A stretch of DNA of 6,037 nt from SZUA-229 sp041589455. Its GTDB lineage: Bacteria; Pseudomonadota; Gammaproteobacteria; SZUA-229. The stretch covers positions 1-6,037 of the forward strand of contig JBFHVQ010000115.1 in assembly GCA_041589455.1 (NCBI GenBank), in the 5' to 3' direction. The first letter of the stretch is position 1, and the number at the start of each line of letters is the position of its first letter. The notes below the pieces were generated by a model, which was given only the letters and a program-made list of their open reading frames with translations, did not search any database and had not been told where the DNA came from. Positions 5,841 through 6,037 of the stretch are shown here, one piece after another. The translations under genes were made by a program, and so were the position numbers.

Positions 5841-6011
5841 AATGACAACCAATCGTGGAAAATTATACCGTTACAGAACTCGACATATGAGCAATGCATT
5901 CAACTACACAAGGAAGGTAAATCTAAAGCTGATATCGCTCGTGAACTTAATATCAATCGATCAACTGTAGGCCGTCACATTAAGCAGGCACAAAATAATG
6001 GACGTATATAG
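5841..6011 (+). pseudogene. Helix-turn-helix fragment, probable remnant of a transposase, resolvase or phage-type gene
   Basis: An open frame ending in TAG at 6009-6011 encodes EQCIQLHKEGKSKADIAREL followed by NINRSTVGRHIKQAQNNGRI, a clear helix-turn-helix of the type found at the N-terminus of IS30/IS481-like transposases and in the Hin/resolvase DNA-binding domain. The frame is open from the TAA at 5817-5819 but has no ATG, GTG or TTG before the helix. An ATG at 5842 opens another frame (MTTNRGKLYRY) that may be the original N-terminus, shifted by small indels between about 5868 and 5885. No catalytic domain follows before the window ends at 6037. It could be a decayed insertion-sequence fragment or a short degraded regulator. 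Confidence 0.5.
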
Positions 6012-6037
6012 TTTTGTTGCACTGTTGCAGCCCTATA

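Noticed and set aside
1..6037. CRISPR array, tRNA or rRNA genes, replication origin
   Set aside because: No regularly spaced repeats, cloverleaf sequences, rRNA motifs or iteron clusters were seen on either strand by eye.

Overview
The window looks like a chromosomal segment of a Gram-negative bacterium, most likely a marine-type gammaproteobacterium. The support is a lipoprotein signal peptide with an outer-membrane-type sorting residue, an AraC-family regulator joined to an HDOD domain, HigBA-type toxin-antitoxin genes, and moderate to low GC. No ribosomal or other phylogenetic marker is present, so this is inference.

Layout. The left end (1 to about 850) is accessory and decayed. It holds an intact HigA-type antitoxin (minus strand) preceded by a wrecked higB toxin gene with frameshifts and an internal TAG, then short reading frames of doubtful value and an AT-rich inverted repeat. 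From 851 to 5809 comes what looks like a functional module: a 69-residue unknown protein (minus), a 618-residue AraC/HDOD regulator (minus), and, divergently on the plus strand, an overlapping pair encoding a 222-residue unknown cytoplasmic protein and an approximately 609-residue lipoprotein with a calcium-binding-like repeat and a pectate-lyase-superfamily beta-helix. The right end (5820-6037) holds a helix-turn-helix fragment without a start codon, probably a decayed mobile-element or regulatory gene.

How the genes may work together. Two promoters in the module carry the same bipartite element: a pair of TCAT-centred half-sites exactly 21 bp apart. In both, the proximal half-site ends 21 nt before a -10-like hexamer and points toward the gene. 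One lies upstream of the 69-residue gene (1170-1198, minus) and one upstream of the 222-residue/lipoprotein operon (3179-3206, plus). This is the geometry expected for an AraC-family activator that overlaps the -35 region, and the AraC/HDOD gene lies between the two sites. The simplest reading is a small local regulon in which this regulator switches on both the small protein and the lipoprotein operon. The leader of the 69-residue gene can also fold into two mutually exclusive hairpins, one of which covers part of the Shine-Dalgarno sequence, so a second, post-transcriptional layer is possible. What the module does cannot be read from the sequence; surface polysaccharide binding or cleavage is one possibility suggested by the beta-helix lipoprotein.
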